Of a stretch of 5,763 nucleotides of DNA, positions 1 through 5,649 are shown in pieces (the first letter of the stretch is position 1; the number at the start of each line of letters is the position of its first letter). Source of the stretch: Anaerolineales bacterium (GTDB lineage: Bacteria > Chloroflexota > Anaerolineae > Anaerolineales > E44-bin32); NCBI GenBank assembly GCA_030673085.1, contig DAOVFE010000133.1, forward strand, positions 1 through 5,763, written 5' to 3'. The position numbers and the translations under genes are program-made. Under the pieces are notes generated by a model. It saw only the letters and a list, made by a program, of their open reading frames with translations, had not been told where the DNA came from and did no database searches.

Positions 1-114
1 CCATATATACCACTCTTTTGTATGGGCAAATATATTTTTCAACAGCCTCTTGACTATCGATTCAAGATAAAATTACTTGAAACAGCTAGCAGACGCATAT
101 TTCAGACTAGTTAA
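1..114 (+). other. Left-edge open frame, possible gene tail or repeat remnant
   Basis: A frame is open from the window edge to TAA at 112-114, about 37 codons. It has an internal ATG at 22, but no ribosome binding site precedes it. I do not recognise the peptide. It contains the pattern FQxPLxYxFxI, which recurs in an open frame at the right edge of the window. It could be the C-terminus of a gene lying to the left, a degraded copy of a repeat, or chance. The evidence is weak because open frames this short are common. Confidence 0.15.
11..65 (+). repeat. Imperfect direct repeat, left copy (E)
   Basis: This stretch shares ordered blocks with 5594-5649 in the same orientation. The blocks are CACTCTTT, then GGCAAAT, then TTTTTCAACA[G/T]CCTCTT (16 of 17 bases identical), then TTCAA, with small length differences between them. 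On the minus strand it contains TGTTGAAAAA, which resembles the ends of many insertion sequences; that likeness is a general impression and not a family assignment. Confidence 0.4.
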
Positions 115-167
115 ATACGCCAGAAACGAGTAGGATTAGGAAACATTCACATTCATCCAATTTAATA

Positions 168-202
168 GATGATTACACTGAAAAAAGCCCGAATGCGAGA
201 AA
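168..202 (+). repeat. 35-bp inverted repeat, left copy (A), upstream of SDR gene
   Basis: The block begins GATGATTACACTG, continues through an A-run and ends GCGAGAAA. It aligns without gaps to the reverse complement of 5061-5095 at 30 of 35 positions. The five differences (positions 8, 19, 23, 24 and 29 of the repeat) are all transitions. A weaker copy in the same orientation lies at 1247-1281 (25/35 identical). It ends 34 bases before the SDR start codon, so it could be a transposon end, a dispersed intergenic repeat or a control site. Similarity outside the 35 bp fades quickly. Confidence 0.75.
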
Positions 203-224
203 AGAGACGGCAGCGGGAATCATA

Positions 225-231
225 AGGAGGG
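225..231 (+). promoter_or_regulatory. Strong ribosome binding site of SDR gene
   Basis: The purine-rich stretch AGGAGGG lies five bases before the ATG at 237. It fixes that codon as the start. No convincing -35/-10 promoter pair could be assigned upstream. Confidence 0.8.
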
Positions 232-236
232 AAAAT

Positions 237-1079
237 ATGCCTTTTTCTAACCAAATAGCTTTAATTACCGGCGGATCAAGCGGGATTGGATATGCACTTG
301 GCCGCCTTCTTGCGGCTAACGGCGCTCATGTATGGCTGCTTGCTCGCGATCAAAATCGCCTTGCAGAAGCCTTGGCCGGCATTGAAGAGAACCGCCGCAG
401 CTCCTCCCAGCGCTGTGGGACTCTCTCGGCCGATGTCACCGATCCTGATCAGGCTGCTAACGCTATCGATCAACTTATTCAAAAGATCGGCGTTCCCGAC
501 CTTGTTATTAACTCAGCCGGCGTTGCACATCCAGGCCGTTTTTATGAACTTGATTTAAAAATCTTCCATTGGATGATGGATGTCAATTACTTTGGCATAG
601 TCAATATTCTCAAGGCAGTTGTCCCATCTATGATCAATCGGGGTTCGGGCCATATCGTTAACATATCTTCATCGGCCGGATTCATAGGCGTCTATGGCTA
701 CTCTGCTTATGGCGCCTCGAAATATGCCGTGCGCGGTTTTTCCGATGTACTCCGCGCCGAGTTAAAACCTCTTGGCATCAAAGTCTCAACTGTCTTTCCC
801 CCAGATACAGAGACTCCTCAATTAGCCTATGAAGATCAATTCAAGCCTGCCGAGACTAAAGCCTTGAGCGGAAGTGTTTCACCGATGTCGGCCGAAGATG
901 TCGCTAGAACGATCCTCCAAGGAGTCGAGCGCGGGAAGTATGTGATCCTGCCGGGGTCAGATAATAAAATGCTATTTAAATTAGCGGGCTTACTGGGAAA
1001 AGGCGTCTACCCGCTGATGGATTTTATGATTGCAAGGGCGCAAAAAAAGGACGCACAGGACACGGACATTTCGAAGTAA
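237..1079 (+). CDS. SDR family NAD(P)-dependent oxidoreductase, 3-ketodihydrosphingosine reductase-like
   Basis: This is a 280-residue classical short-chain dehydrogenase/reductase. The Rossmann cofactor motif TGGSSGIG is at residues 11-18. Arg37 after the second strand suggests NADPH preference. Other landmarks are Asp66, NSAG at 92-95, Asn117, catalytic Ser145 and the Tyr158-x3-Lys162 pair. The stretch FPPDTETPQ at 187-195 resembles the PPDT-TP signature of 3-ketosphinganine reductases (KDSR), where the reaction is NADPH reduction of a 3-keto sphingoid base. A hydrophobic C-terminal stretch at about 245-266 could give membrane association, as in that family. The start is fixed by AGGAGGG five bases upstream. 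No other sphingolipid gene (such as serine palmitoyltransferase) is in view, so the substrate is open and another 3-ketoacyl lipid is possible. It is convergent with the methyltransferase operon and has no obvious functional link to it. The fold is certain; the KDSR assignment is moderate. Confidence 0.9.
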   Translation: MPFSNQIALITGGSSGIGYALGRLLAANGAHVWLLARDQNRLAEALAGIEENRRSSSQRCGTLSADVTDPDQAANAIDQLIQKIGVPDLVINSAGVAHPGRFYELDLKIFHWMMDVNYFGIVNILKAVVPSMINRGSGHIVNISSSAGFIGVYGYSAYGASKYAVRGFSDVLRAELKPLGIKVSTVFPPDTETPQLAYEDQFKPAETKALSGSVSPMSAEDVARTILQGVERGKYVILPGSDNKMLFKLAGLLGKGVYPLMDFMIARAQKKDAQDTDISK

Positions 1080-1192
1080 GGGAAAAGCCCTCTTAGGAAT
1101 AACCCCTCCAATTCCCAGATCTACGGATTTGCAGGGTGGTTTCTCTATTCCTATTGTAAACCGCATAACTTTATTGCCTCCTGTAATAACCG

Positions 1193-1221
1193 GCGCCCCA
1201 AAAAATCGGGGCGCTTTCTAT
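1193..1221 (+). terminator. Rho-independent terminator of SDR gene
   Basis: A perfect 7-bp GC stem, GCGCCCC (1193-1199) with GGGGCGC (1208-1214), encloses an eight-base A-rich loop. It is followed by TTTCTAT. It lies about 115 bases after the SDR stop codon. The T-tract is short but correctly placed for plus-strand transcription. Confidence 0.7.
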
Positions 1222-1246
1222 ACTAGAATCCCAGTAATTGGCATGT

Positions 1247-1281
1247 CATGATTGCACTAAAAAAACCCCACCCCCAAGAAA
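1247..1281 (+). repeat. Dispersed repeat, copy B
   Basis: The block shares ATGATTGCACT with the repeat at 5061-5095 (copy C), followed by the same A-run and an AGAAA end. It is 25/35 identical to the copy at 168-202 and 24/35 to copy C. The middle is C-rich and divergent. It points toward copy D (1353-1372), with the long hairpin between them. Confidence 0.5.
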
Positions 1282-1289
1282 AAATACGG

Positions 1290-1328
1290 TATATATGGGG
1301 TGTGGGCTTCGCCCACACCACATATATA
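1290..1328 (-). terminator. Long hairpin, probable operon terminator
   Basis: Two 18-base arms (1290-1307 and 1311-1328) pair at 17 of 18 positions around a TTC loop. The single mismatch is G1298 with A1320. Read on the minus strand, the hairpin lies 64 bases beyond the MtmB-family stop codon and is followed by CCGTA and six T residues. This fits termination of the operon. On the plus strand only a C-rich tract with three T residues follows, so any effect in that direction would be as a back-up roadblock. Confidence 0.7.
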
Positions 1329-1352
1329 GCCCCCTTTCCCTACTGCTGGCTA

Positions 1353-1372
1353 CTTCTTTCAGTGGACTCATG
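1353..1372 (-). repeat. Dispersed repeat, partial copy D
   Basis: Read on the minus strand, this matches the first 20 positions of copy C at 15, beginning CATGAGTCCACTGAAAGAAG. Its first base matches copy B. The sequence just outside it (TTATGA) also resembles that outside copy C (TTATGC). Similarity stops after about 20 bases. Confidence 0.4.
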
Positions 1373-1392
1373 TCATAAAACAATGCAAAAGA

Positions 1393-2775
1393 TCAAGTTA
1401 GATTGAGACCCATTTGCTTCAGCTCTTGCTTCACCTCTTCATAGATCGCCTGCCAGTGCGGTAAGGGTTTAAGAGTGACCAAATCATACACTTCAGGGAA
1501 AGATTTTCCGATCGGCTTTTTATCGAGTTGATCTTTATACTTTGCCACTAATCGACGCACCAGTGAATCAGCATCATTGCGCGACATTCCAGCTGCCGCG
1601 TGAGCAACTTCGGCCATGAAGCGCGCTTCTAATCCGGAAACATGTGCCGGGACCGTTCCCGCCGCAGAGCGTGGGCCGATTAAGCCGCAAGCTCCTGAAG
1701 CAGCGGCTAAAATAGCCATCGCCGCCGTCTCATAAAGCAATATCTTTGTACCCGGTCCCCCAACGGGCGTTATGACCACATCCGTGAGCAAGCGCGAATT
1801 GCGGGCCAGCGCCTGCTGCGCAACGCTAATGGCGACCATTATCTCCGGACATGTGTCATTATCTAAGAATGGATGCGACGGAGAAACCGAGTGCGTATTG
1901 GTCATATAAATCATCTGCAACATAATGCAGCCGCAAACAATTGCAATTGCCATCCCGTCTTTACCGCCAACGCTGCCGCCGTAGATCGTATTATAAAAAG
2001 AGTGGATCACGCTGCCGGTTCGCACCAGGTGAGTAAGCTTATTTAGTAACATGTAGTCCGTCTTGAATTCGGATATCATGGCAACATGATGCCAATCGCG
2101 GCGACTAAAACCGCCATAAGAGCTCGCCGAAAGCTCGGCCACGTCGCTAACCGCATTCTCAACACAGCCTAATGCCAGACCGGGTCGTCCAGCTCGTTTG
2201 CAGGCAGCCTTAGTCAGCTCAGCCTCATGCCAGCCGGTTAGAATCTCCCAGGGTGATCGGCTGCGTATCTCACGACCGTAAACTCGCTCCATAGTGCAAT
2301 TAATCATGGCATCGATGAGCGGTTCTTGTGCATACGATTGATGCACTAGTAGATAAAGATCTTCTGGCACCGGCGTGCCTACGCCGCCGCCTTTGATCGT
2401 CATGTGGGCAGGGTCCTCGATCGCGCGTTTGTGCTCCGTATGCTGGTCTAAATCCTCGCCAAAGCTAATCGATAATGGGGCAACGTTGATCGGGTTAAGA
2501 ATCTCATTGCGTGTGAATTGCATGCGGCGTGAGGTGCTAACACAATATGCACCTAGACGTTCAGCCAATGCCAGACCCGCATCGAAAAGCCGGTCGGCGA
2601 GCGCATCGTCTTGAGGGACTATCGAATCACCTACATCGTCCAGATGAATGTCAAATTCGCTCCGCACACGCTCTATCTCGTCCGGAACAAGGAACATATC
2701 CCATTGAGACTCCTCAACTATTGGGCCATTTTCCGCCCGGTCAAGAATATCGAGCAGCCGAGTTGTTTGCTTCAT
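1393..2775 (-). CDS. MtmB-family methyltransferase lacking pyrrolysine, substrate unknown
   Basis: This 460-residue protein aligns along its whole length with archaeal monomethylamine:corrinoid methyltransferase MtmB (458 residues). Shared landmarks include an N-terminal QWD, the AGRPG loop (195-199), GG at 221-222, a GGxxGG stretch (266-271), GGPGT (339-343), the GLEARFMAEV helix (381-390) and a GKSFPEVYD tail (423-431). MtmB transfers a methyl group from monomethylamine to cob(I)alamin on its corrinoid partner, using pyrrolysine 202. Here the frame has no internal stop and Gly203 takes that place. By my recollection of the Methanosarcina barkeri sequence, Glu229, Glu259 and Gln333 correspond to His230, Phe260 and Val334. 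The family and partner role are clear; activity on monomethylamine is doubtful. The start ATG at 2775 is chosen because GGAGGG lies eight bases before it. Upstream in-frame ATG (2781) and GTG (2799) codons are worse spaced or overlap the previous gene. It is the last gene of the operon. Confidence 0.9.
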   Translation of the reverse strand: MKQTTRLLDILDRAENGPIVEESQWDMFLVPDEIERVRSEFDIHLDDVGDSIVPQDDALADRLFDAGLALAERLGAYCVSTSRRMQFTRNEILNPINVAPLSISFGEDLDQHTEHKRAIEDPAHMTIKGGGVGTPVPEDLYLLVHQSYAQEPLIDAMINCTMERVYGREIRSRSPWEILTGWHEAELTKAACKRAGRPGLALGCVENAVSDVAELSASSYGGFSRRDWHHVAMISEFKTDYMLLNKLTHLVRTGSVIHSFYNTIYGGSVGGKDGMAIAIVCGCIMLQMIYMTNTHSVSPSHPFLDNDTCPEIMVAISVAQQALARNSRLLTDVVITPVGGPGTKILLYETAAMAILAAASGACGLIGPRSAAGTVPAHVSGLEARFMAEVAHAAAGMSRNDADSLVRRLVAKYKDQLDKKPIGKSFPEVYDLVTLKPLPHWQAIYEEVKQELKQMGLNLT

Positions 2776-2783
2776 GATCATTT

Positions 2784-2789
2784 CCCTCC
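2784..2789 (-). promoter_or_regulatory. Ribosome binding site deciding the MtmB-family start
   Basis: GGAGGG on the minus strand sits in the 16-base gap after the corrinoid protein stop. It is two bases from the ATG at 2781 and eight from the ATG at 2775. The eight-base spacing favours 2775, giving 460 residues, close to the 458 of MtmB. Confidence 0.75.
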
Positions 2790-2791
2790 AT

Positions 2792-3460
2792 TTACACACC
2801 CATCAACTGGCGACATGCTTCCACTGCCTCAACCGCGTCCTCCCCAAACCCGTCGGCGCCGATCTCATTAGCCCATTCCCTGGTCACAGGGGCGCCTCCG
2901 GTGATTATCTTGAAACGATCGCGGAGCCCAAGACTGTCAAGCCGGGCAATGACATCCTTCATAAAAGGCATGGAAGGCGTTATAAGCGTGGACATTGCAA
3001 TGATATCCGCATTTTCGCGCTTCGCCGCTTCGATGAAATCCCGGGATGAGACGCTCGTCCCAAGATCCACTACTGAGAATCCGTTCACTTGCAGCATTAG
3101 AGCGACCATGTTCTTGCCAATATCATGAATATCGCCCTGGCAGGTTCCAATTATGATTTTTCCCCGAGATGCCATTTCATCACTTTGCTCATGAATGATA
3201 GGCTCTAATACCTTCTCCTGAACAGCTTTTACTACCATTCCCCCACGCATCAACTCGGGCAGAAATGCCTCCAGTCGGGAAAAGCGATCGCCAAGATCCT
3301 CGAGCACCGGCTGGATTATTTCCTCAAAGAACTCGACTGGCACTAGGCCCTTATCTAAGGCGTTCCTTGCCAATTCGATCCCCTTGTCTGCAGATCCGGC
3401 CTGTATCGCCAGATGTAGCTGCTTCTGGTATTCTGTTTTCATATCCTTAGATATGCTCAT
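2792..3460 (-). CDS. Cobalamin-binding corrinoid protein (MtmC/MtbC/MttC type)
   Basis: This is a 222-residue methyl carrier. Residues 1-90 form the helical cap typical of MetH-like corrinoid proteins. Residues 100-222 form the Rossmann-like B12 domain, with GDIHDIG at 109-115 (DxHxxG; His112 is the expected lower cobalt ligand), STL at 157-159 and TGG at 187-189. It is the expected shuttle between the MtmB-family protein, which methylates its cobalt, and the MeTr, which moves the methyl to or from tetrahydrofolate. The length is normal for the family. The start ATG is preceded by GAGG six bases upstream and overlaps the stop of the preceding gene as ATGA, which implies translational coupling. 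It is followed after 16 bases by the MtmB-family gene. No signal peptide is seen, so it should act in the cytoplasm. Which trimethyl-, dimethyl- or monomethylamine-type carrier it is closest to cannot be told by eye. Confidence 0.93.
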   Translation of the reverse strand: MSISKDMKTEYQKQLHLAIQAGSADKGIELARNALDKGLVPVEFFEEIIQPVLEDLGDRFSRLEAFLPELMRGGMVVKAVQEKVLEPIIHEQSDEMASRGKIIIGTCQGDIHDIGKNMVALMLQVNGFSVVDLGTSVSSRDFIEAAKRENADIIAMSTLITPSMPFMKDVIARLDSLGLRDRFKIITGGAPVTREWANEIGADGFGEDAVEAVEACRQLMGV

Positions 3461-4056
3461 TCTTGTCCTCTCTCAGAAAAACGAGTCCTTCCTAATCTCT
3501 CTCCAATAGCCACAATCATACTGATGGATTTTTGTGGAATCAACATCATTCCATCAGATAGAGCAATACCCAGGTCTTTCGTCTTTAAATGATCAAAGAT
3601 TACCCGCTGATATTCTAAAGGCCATTGCCCGATGCCGGGGCGAAAGGAAGGACTGCTCTGTAATCCGATCGCATCTGCATCAGCCCGAATCTTCCGGTAC
3701 ATGTCATTAGCTATAGCTAAAATCCAGGCTGTGCCAATTTCGTCTAGAATTACCGCCGATGCTAAATCGCTTCGACAAAGCTCGCTGATTTTGGAATCAA
3801 TCCCAGGCCCAAGGGTGCACACTCCGAGCATGATTCTTTCAGCACCCGGCAGATGTAAAACTAGAGATGGCAAGGATTTAGCCGGAAATGCTTCACATAA
3901 TTCAGCCGGCTCTATCAATGAGCATGCATGCTCGAATATTCGCTCATACAGGGGCTGAATGCTTTCCCGGCGCGAATCATATCGCTTAAGAAGCGACTCC
4001 AGGAATACGGGCGCTTTCAGAGATGCCCATTTCTCCTTCTGCAAATCAGCTTTCAC
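3457..4056 (-). CDS. Small methionine synthase activation-domain-like protein
   Basis: This 199-residue protein resembles the stand-alone relatives of the MetH reactivation domain often found beside corrinoid methyltransferase genes. Visible landmarks are LGVCTLGPGID (77-87), ILDEIGTAWI (103-112), the core PSFRPGIGQWPLEYQ (136-150) and the late strand MLIPQKSISMIVAIG (171-185). In MetH this domain binds S-adenosylmethionine for reductive remethylation, using an RxxPGY motif. Here the aligned Arg is Ser137 and the Tyr is Ile142, so SAM binding of the classical kind is questionable. A role in holding or reactivating the corrinoid partner is inference from context. The start is GTG, 12 bases after the MeTr stop, with a weak GGGGA upstream. 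No ATG is available in that gap in this frame. Its stop overlaps the corrinoid protein start by four bases. Confidence 0.75.
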   Translation of the reverse strand: MKADLQKEKWASLKAPVFLESLLKRYDSRRESIQPLYERIFEHACSLIEPAELCEAFPAKSLPSLVLHLPGAERIMLGVCTLGPGIDSKISELCRSDLASAVILDEIGTAWILAIANDMYRKIRADADAIGLQSSPSFRPGIGQWPLEYQRVIFDHLKTKDLGIALSDGMMLIPQKSISMIVAIGERLGRTRFSERGQE

Positions 4057-4068
4057 GGGAAATCCCCA

Positions 4069-4935
4069 TCACAGTTCTCCGCTCTCTCGAATCTCCCGGT
4101 AATAGCTGGTAAAGCGATCCGCAAACGGATCACGACCGGTTAGCAGATCGGCCGTCAGCACTACTTTACGCATCTTTATCGGATCGACGATCGGACAGCG
4201 AACACCGGCGGCGATTGCCATATAGAGAAAGCCGGTGTTGATCGTTTCCCGCAATGGCAGACCAAACGACACATTGCTTACGCCCAGTGTCATATTAAGG
4301 TCTAGATTCTCCCGTATTAAATTAATAGTCTCGATAGTTGCCACCGCGGCTTTCATATCTGCCCCAACTGTCATGGTAAGCCCATCCATGATGATGTCCT
4401 CTGGCGGAATGTCGAACGATTCCGCTCGGCGAAGGATCTTTTCTGCAACTGCAAGCCGTCGTTTCGGATCCTGCTGAATGCCCTCATCATCAATGGGAAG
4501 GCTAATTACTACTGCTTGATGCTCGGCAATTAGTGGCAGCACTCGATTCATCGCTTCTTCTGTGCCATTCACCGAATTAACCAACGGGCGTCCCGGACAT
4601 GCCTTCAGGGCGATTTCAAGCACATCCCAATCGCTGGTATCGATGCTAATTGGAAGATCAACCTCCTCAGCAACCGCATGAATGGCCTGGACCAATGTGG
4701 CCGCTTCGTCTCGTACGCTTGCTGCCTGAACATTGACATCAATGATGCTGGCGCCAGCCGCCGCTTGACGTGCCGCTTCCTGCCGAATAGGTTCCATATT
4801 GCCATTCGCCAATGCCTCGGTCAGCTTCTTCCGCCGCCCACCAGAAGGGTTGATCCGCTCGCCGATCATCACCGTCGGCATGTCGCCTGAAATAACGACT
4901 TCCTTGCCAGATGGGCTTCGCAATCGAGTCTCCAT
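4069..4935 (-). CDS. Methyltetrahydrofolate:corrinoid methyltransferase (MeTr, AcsE/MtgA type)
   Basis: This 288-residue pterin-binding TIM-barrel protein transfers a methyl group between the N5 of tetrahydrofolate and a corrinoid protein. Family landmarks are IGERINPSG (24-32), IDVNVQAAS (65-73), SIDTSD (97-102), LVNSVNG (118-124), MDGLT (183-187) and LGVSNVSFGLP (217-227). By alignment with Moorella AcsE, Asp99, Asn120, Asp184 and Asn221 match its pterin-contacting Asp75, Asn96, Asp160 and Asn199. The first gene of a methyl-transfer operon ending in a substrate-specific methyltransferase is a natural place for it, and it links the module to the Wood-Ljungdahl folate branch. Its folate link rather than a coenzyme M transferase points to a bacterial-type pathway. 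The ATG at 4935 is chosen over an upstream TTG at 4968 because GAGGAG (4947-4952) lies between them, 11 bases before the ATG. Confidence 0.93.
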   Translation of the reverse strand: METRLRSPSGKEVVISGDMPTVMIGERINPSGGRRKKLTEALANGNMEPIRQEAARQAAAGASIIDVNVQAASVRDEAATLVQAIHAVAEEVDLPISIDTSDWDVLEIALKACPGRPLVNSVNGTEEAMNRVLPLIAEHQAVVISLPIDDEGIQQDPKRRLAVAEKILRRAESFDIPPEDIIMDGLTMTVGADMKAAVATIETINLIRENLDLNMTLGVSNVSFGLPLRETINTGFLYMAIAAGVRCPIVDPIKMRKVVLTADLLTGRDPFADRFTSYYREIRESGEL

Positions 4936-4946
4936 ATTTTGTCTTT

Positions 4947-4952
4947 CTCCTC
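4947..4952 (-). promoter_or_regulatory. Ribosome binding site of the MeTr gene
   Basis: GAGGAG on the minus strand lies 11 bases before the ATG at 4935. The spacing is a little long, but it excludes the upstream in-frame TTG at 4968 as the start. Confidence 0.6.
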
Positions 4953-5025
4953 TATTTATGCTCTGCAAAGCCCATTTATAAGGTTTGTATCAGGGCAATA
5001 TTTAACTATCATTACGTCATTGAGT

Positions 5026-5041
5026 CTGCTAAAAATAGCAG
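5026..5041. promoter_or_regulatory. Perfect dyad upstream of the operon, possible operator
   Basis: CTGCTA-AAAA-TAGCAG is a 6-bp perfect inverted repeat with a four-base spacer, about 90 bases before the MeTr start codon. Its symmetry and position would suit a regulator binding site, but no regulator gene is in view and the site is short enough to occur by chance. Confidence 0.25.
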
Positions 5042-5060
5042 CCGCCAGTAGAAAAAGTGC

Positions 5061-5095
5061 TTTCTCACATTTAGGCCTTTTTCAGTGCAATCATC
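5061..5095 (-). repeat. 35-bp inverted repeat, right copy (C), upstream of operon
   Basis: On the minus strand it reads GATGATTGCACTG, an A-run, GGCCT, and an end of TGTGAGAAA. It is 30/35 identical, without gaps, to 168-202, with only transitions between them. It lies about 125 bases before the MeTr start codon, facing the operon, just as copy A faces the SDR gene. The two copies enclose about 4.9 kb containing all five intact genes. Confidence 0.75.
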
Positions 5096-5436
5096 GCATA
5101 ATATCGATAATTCTTCACTCATTTAAGACCATATCTTAGATTGCGATTCGCTATCCCGGAATCAAGCCTTATTAGCGCTAATTGCTCCAAACAATTTACT
5201 GATTGTCCGAATAATCCAAATCGCCTTATTAAGCCGAATGAAACCTCTATTCTCTAAATGAGAAATCGCTAAATCTAATAGCGCCATTTCTTAAGATAGT
5301 TACAAATTATAAACTATATTAAAGCCCGGTTCTGATAGCGATTCCCCCTAATTATGCGTCCAACAATCCAATTAGTATTAAAATCATCGTCTTGAGCCTT
5401 CATCAAATCCAAAATGCATTTGTAACTCCTGTTGTC

Positions 5437-5485
5437 ATGACCGTCACCCTCCGAAAAACCCGGATGCTCTCAGGGTAAAAGTCAT
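5437..5485. other. Nested stem-loop in intergenic DNA
   Basis: ATGAC (5437-5441) pairs with GTCAT (5481-5485), ACCCT (5446-5450) with AGGGT (5472-5476), and the inner CCG (5451-5453) could pair with CGG (5461-5463). The stems are short and separated by unpaired bases. They do not match a riboswitch I recognise. Confidence 0.2.
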
Positions 5486-5593
5486 TACAGTAAATCTCTA
5501 TCTCTGAATTATATTCTCAATTCTCACATGATTATGCCCCGTAATGTAGAACAGAAAATCAACTATCTAGTAATTCGGCCGACTTGTCGGATA

Positions 5594-5649
5594 CACTCTT
5601 TGGCAAATGAGTCCTCTTTTTCAACATCCTCTTATATACCAGTTTTCAA
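5594..5649 (+). repeat. Imperfect direct repeat, right copy (F)
   Basis: This is the partner of 11-65. It has the blocks CACTCTTT, GGCAAAT and TTTTTCAACATCCTCTT in the same order and orientation, then TTCAA. The spacing between the second and third blocks is five bases longer than in the left copy, and the spacing between the first and second is six bases shorter. Confidence 0.4.

Larger units (their letters stand above)
1080..1392. other. Convergent intergenic region with terminators and repeats
   Basis: These 313 bases separate the SDR stop from the stop of the MtmB-family gene. They contain a GC-rich terminator for the SDR gene, a long near-perfect hairpin closer to the operon, and two copies of the dispersed repeat in opposite orientation on either side of that hairpin. 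A short plus-strand open frame that begins inside the SDR gene and runs to 1251 has no coding support. Confidence 0.7.

Noticed and set aside
1026..1055. ATGATTGCA followed by an A-run inside the SDR gene, resembling the 35-bp repeat
   Set aside because: The spacing between blocks differs by six bases and the stretch is explained by in-frame coding for MIARAQKKDA.
1030..1251. 73-residue plus-strand frame overlapping the SDR end
   Set aside because: It begins inside the SDR gene in another frame, has no ribosome binding site and runs through the SDR terminator.
1393..2775. Pyrrolysine-encoding amber codon in the MtmB-family gene
   Set aside because: The frame is uninterrupted over 460 codons and ends in TGA; the position equivalent to pyrrolysine is a glycine codon.
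2775..2799. Longer MtmB-family start at the GTG at 2799
   Set aside because: It precedes the GGAGGG ribosome binding site and overlaps the corrinoid gene end; 2775 is better spaced and gives a length close to MtmB.
2375..3128. Overlapping plus-strand frames opposite the corrinoid and MtmB-family genes
   Set aside because: They are antisense shadows of well-supported genes and show no recognisable domain.
4936..5340. Possible cobalamin riboswitch in the operon leader
   Set aside because: The conserved B12-box-like sequence and the expected multi-stem layout could not be seen; only short stems are present. A covariance-model search would decide.
5314..5469. Minus-strand open frame containing GFSEGDG, faintly like a LAGLIDADG endonuclease motif
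   Set aside because: The frame is about 50 codons with no family-length domain, and its only ATG (5403) leaves 29 residues with no ribosome binding site. Open frames of this length are expected by chance, and the motif likeness is one short string.
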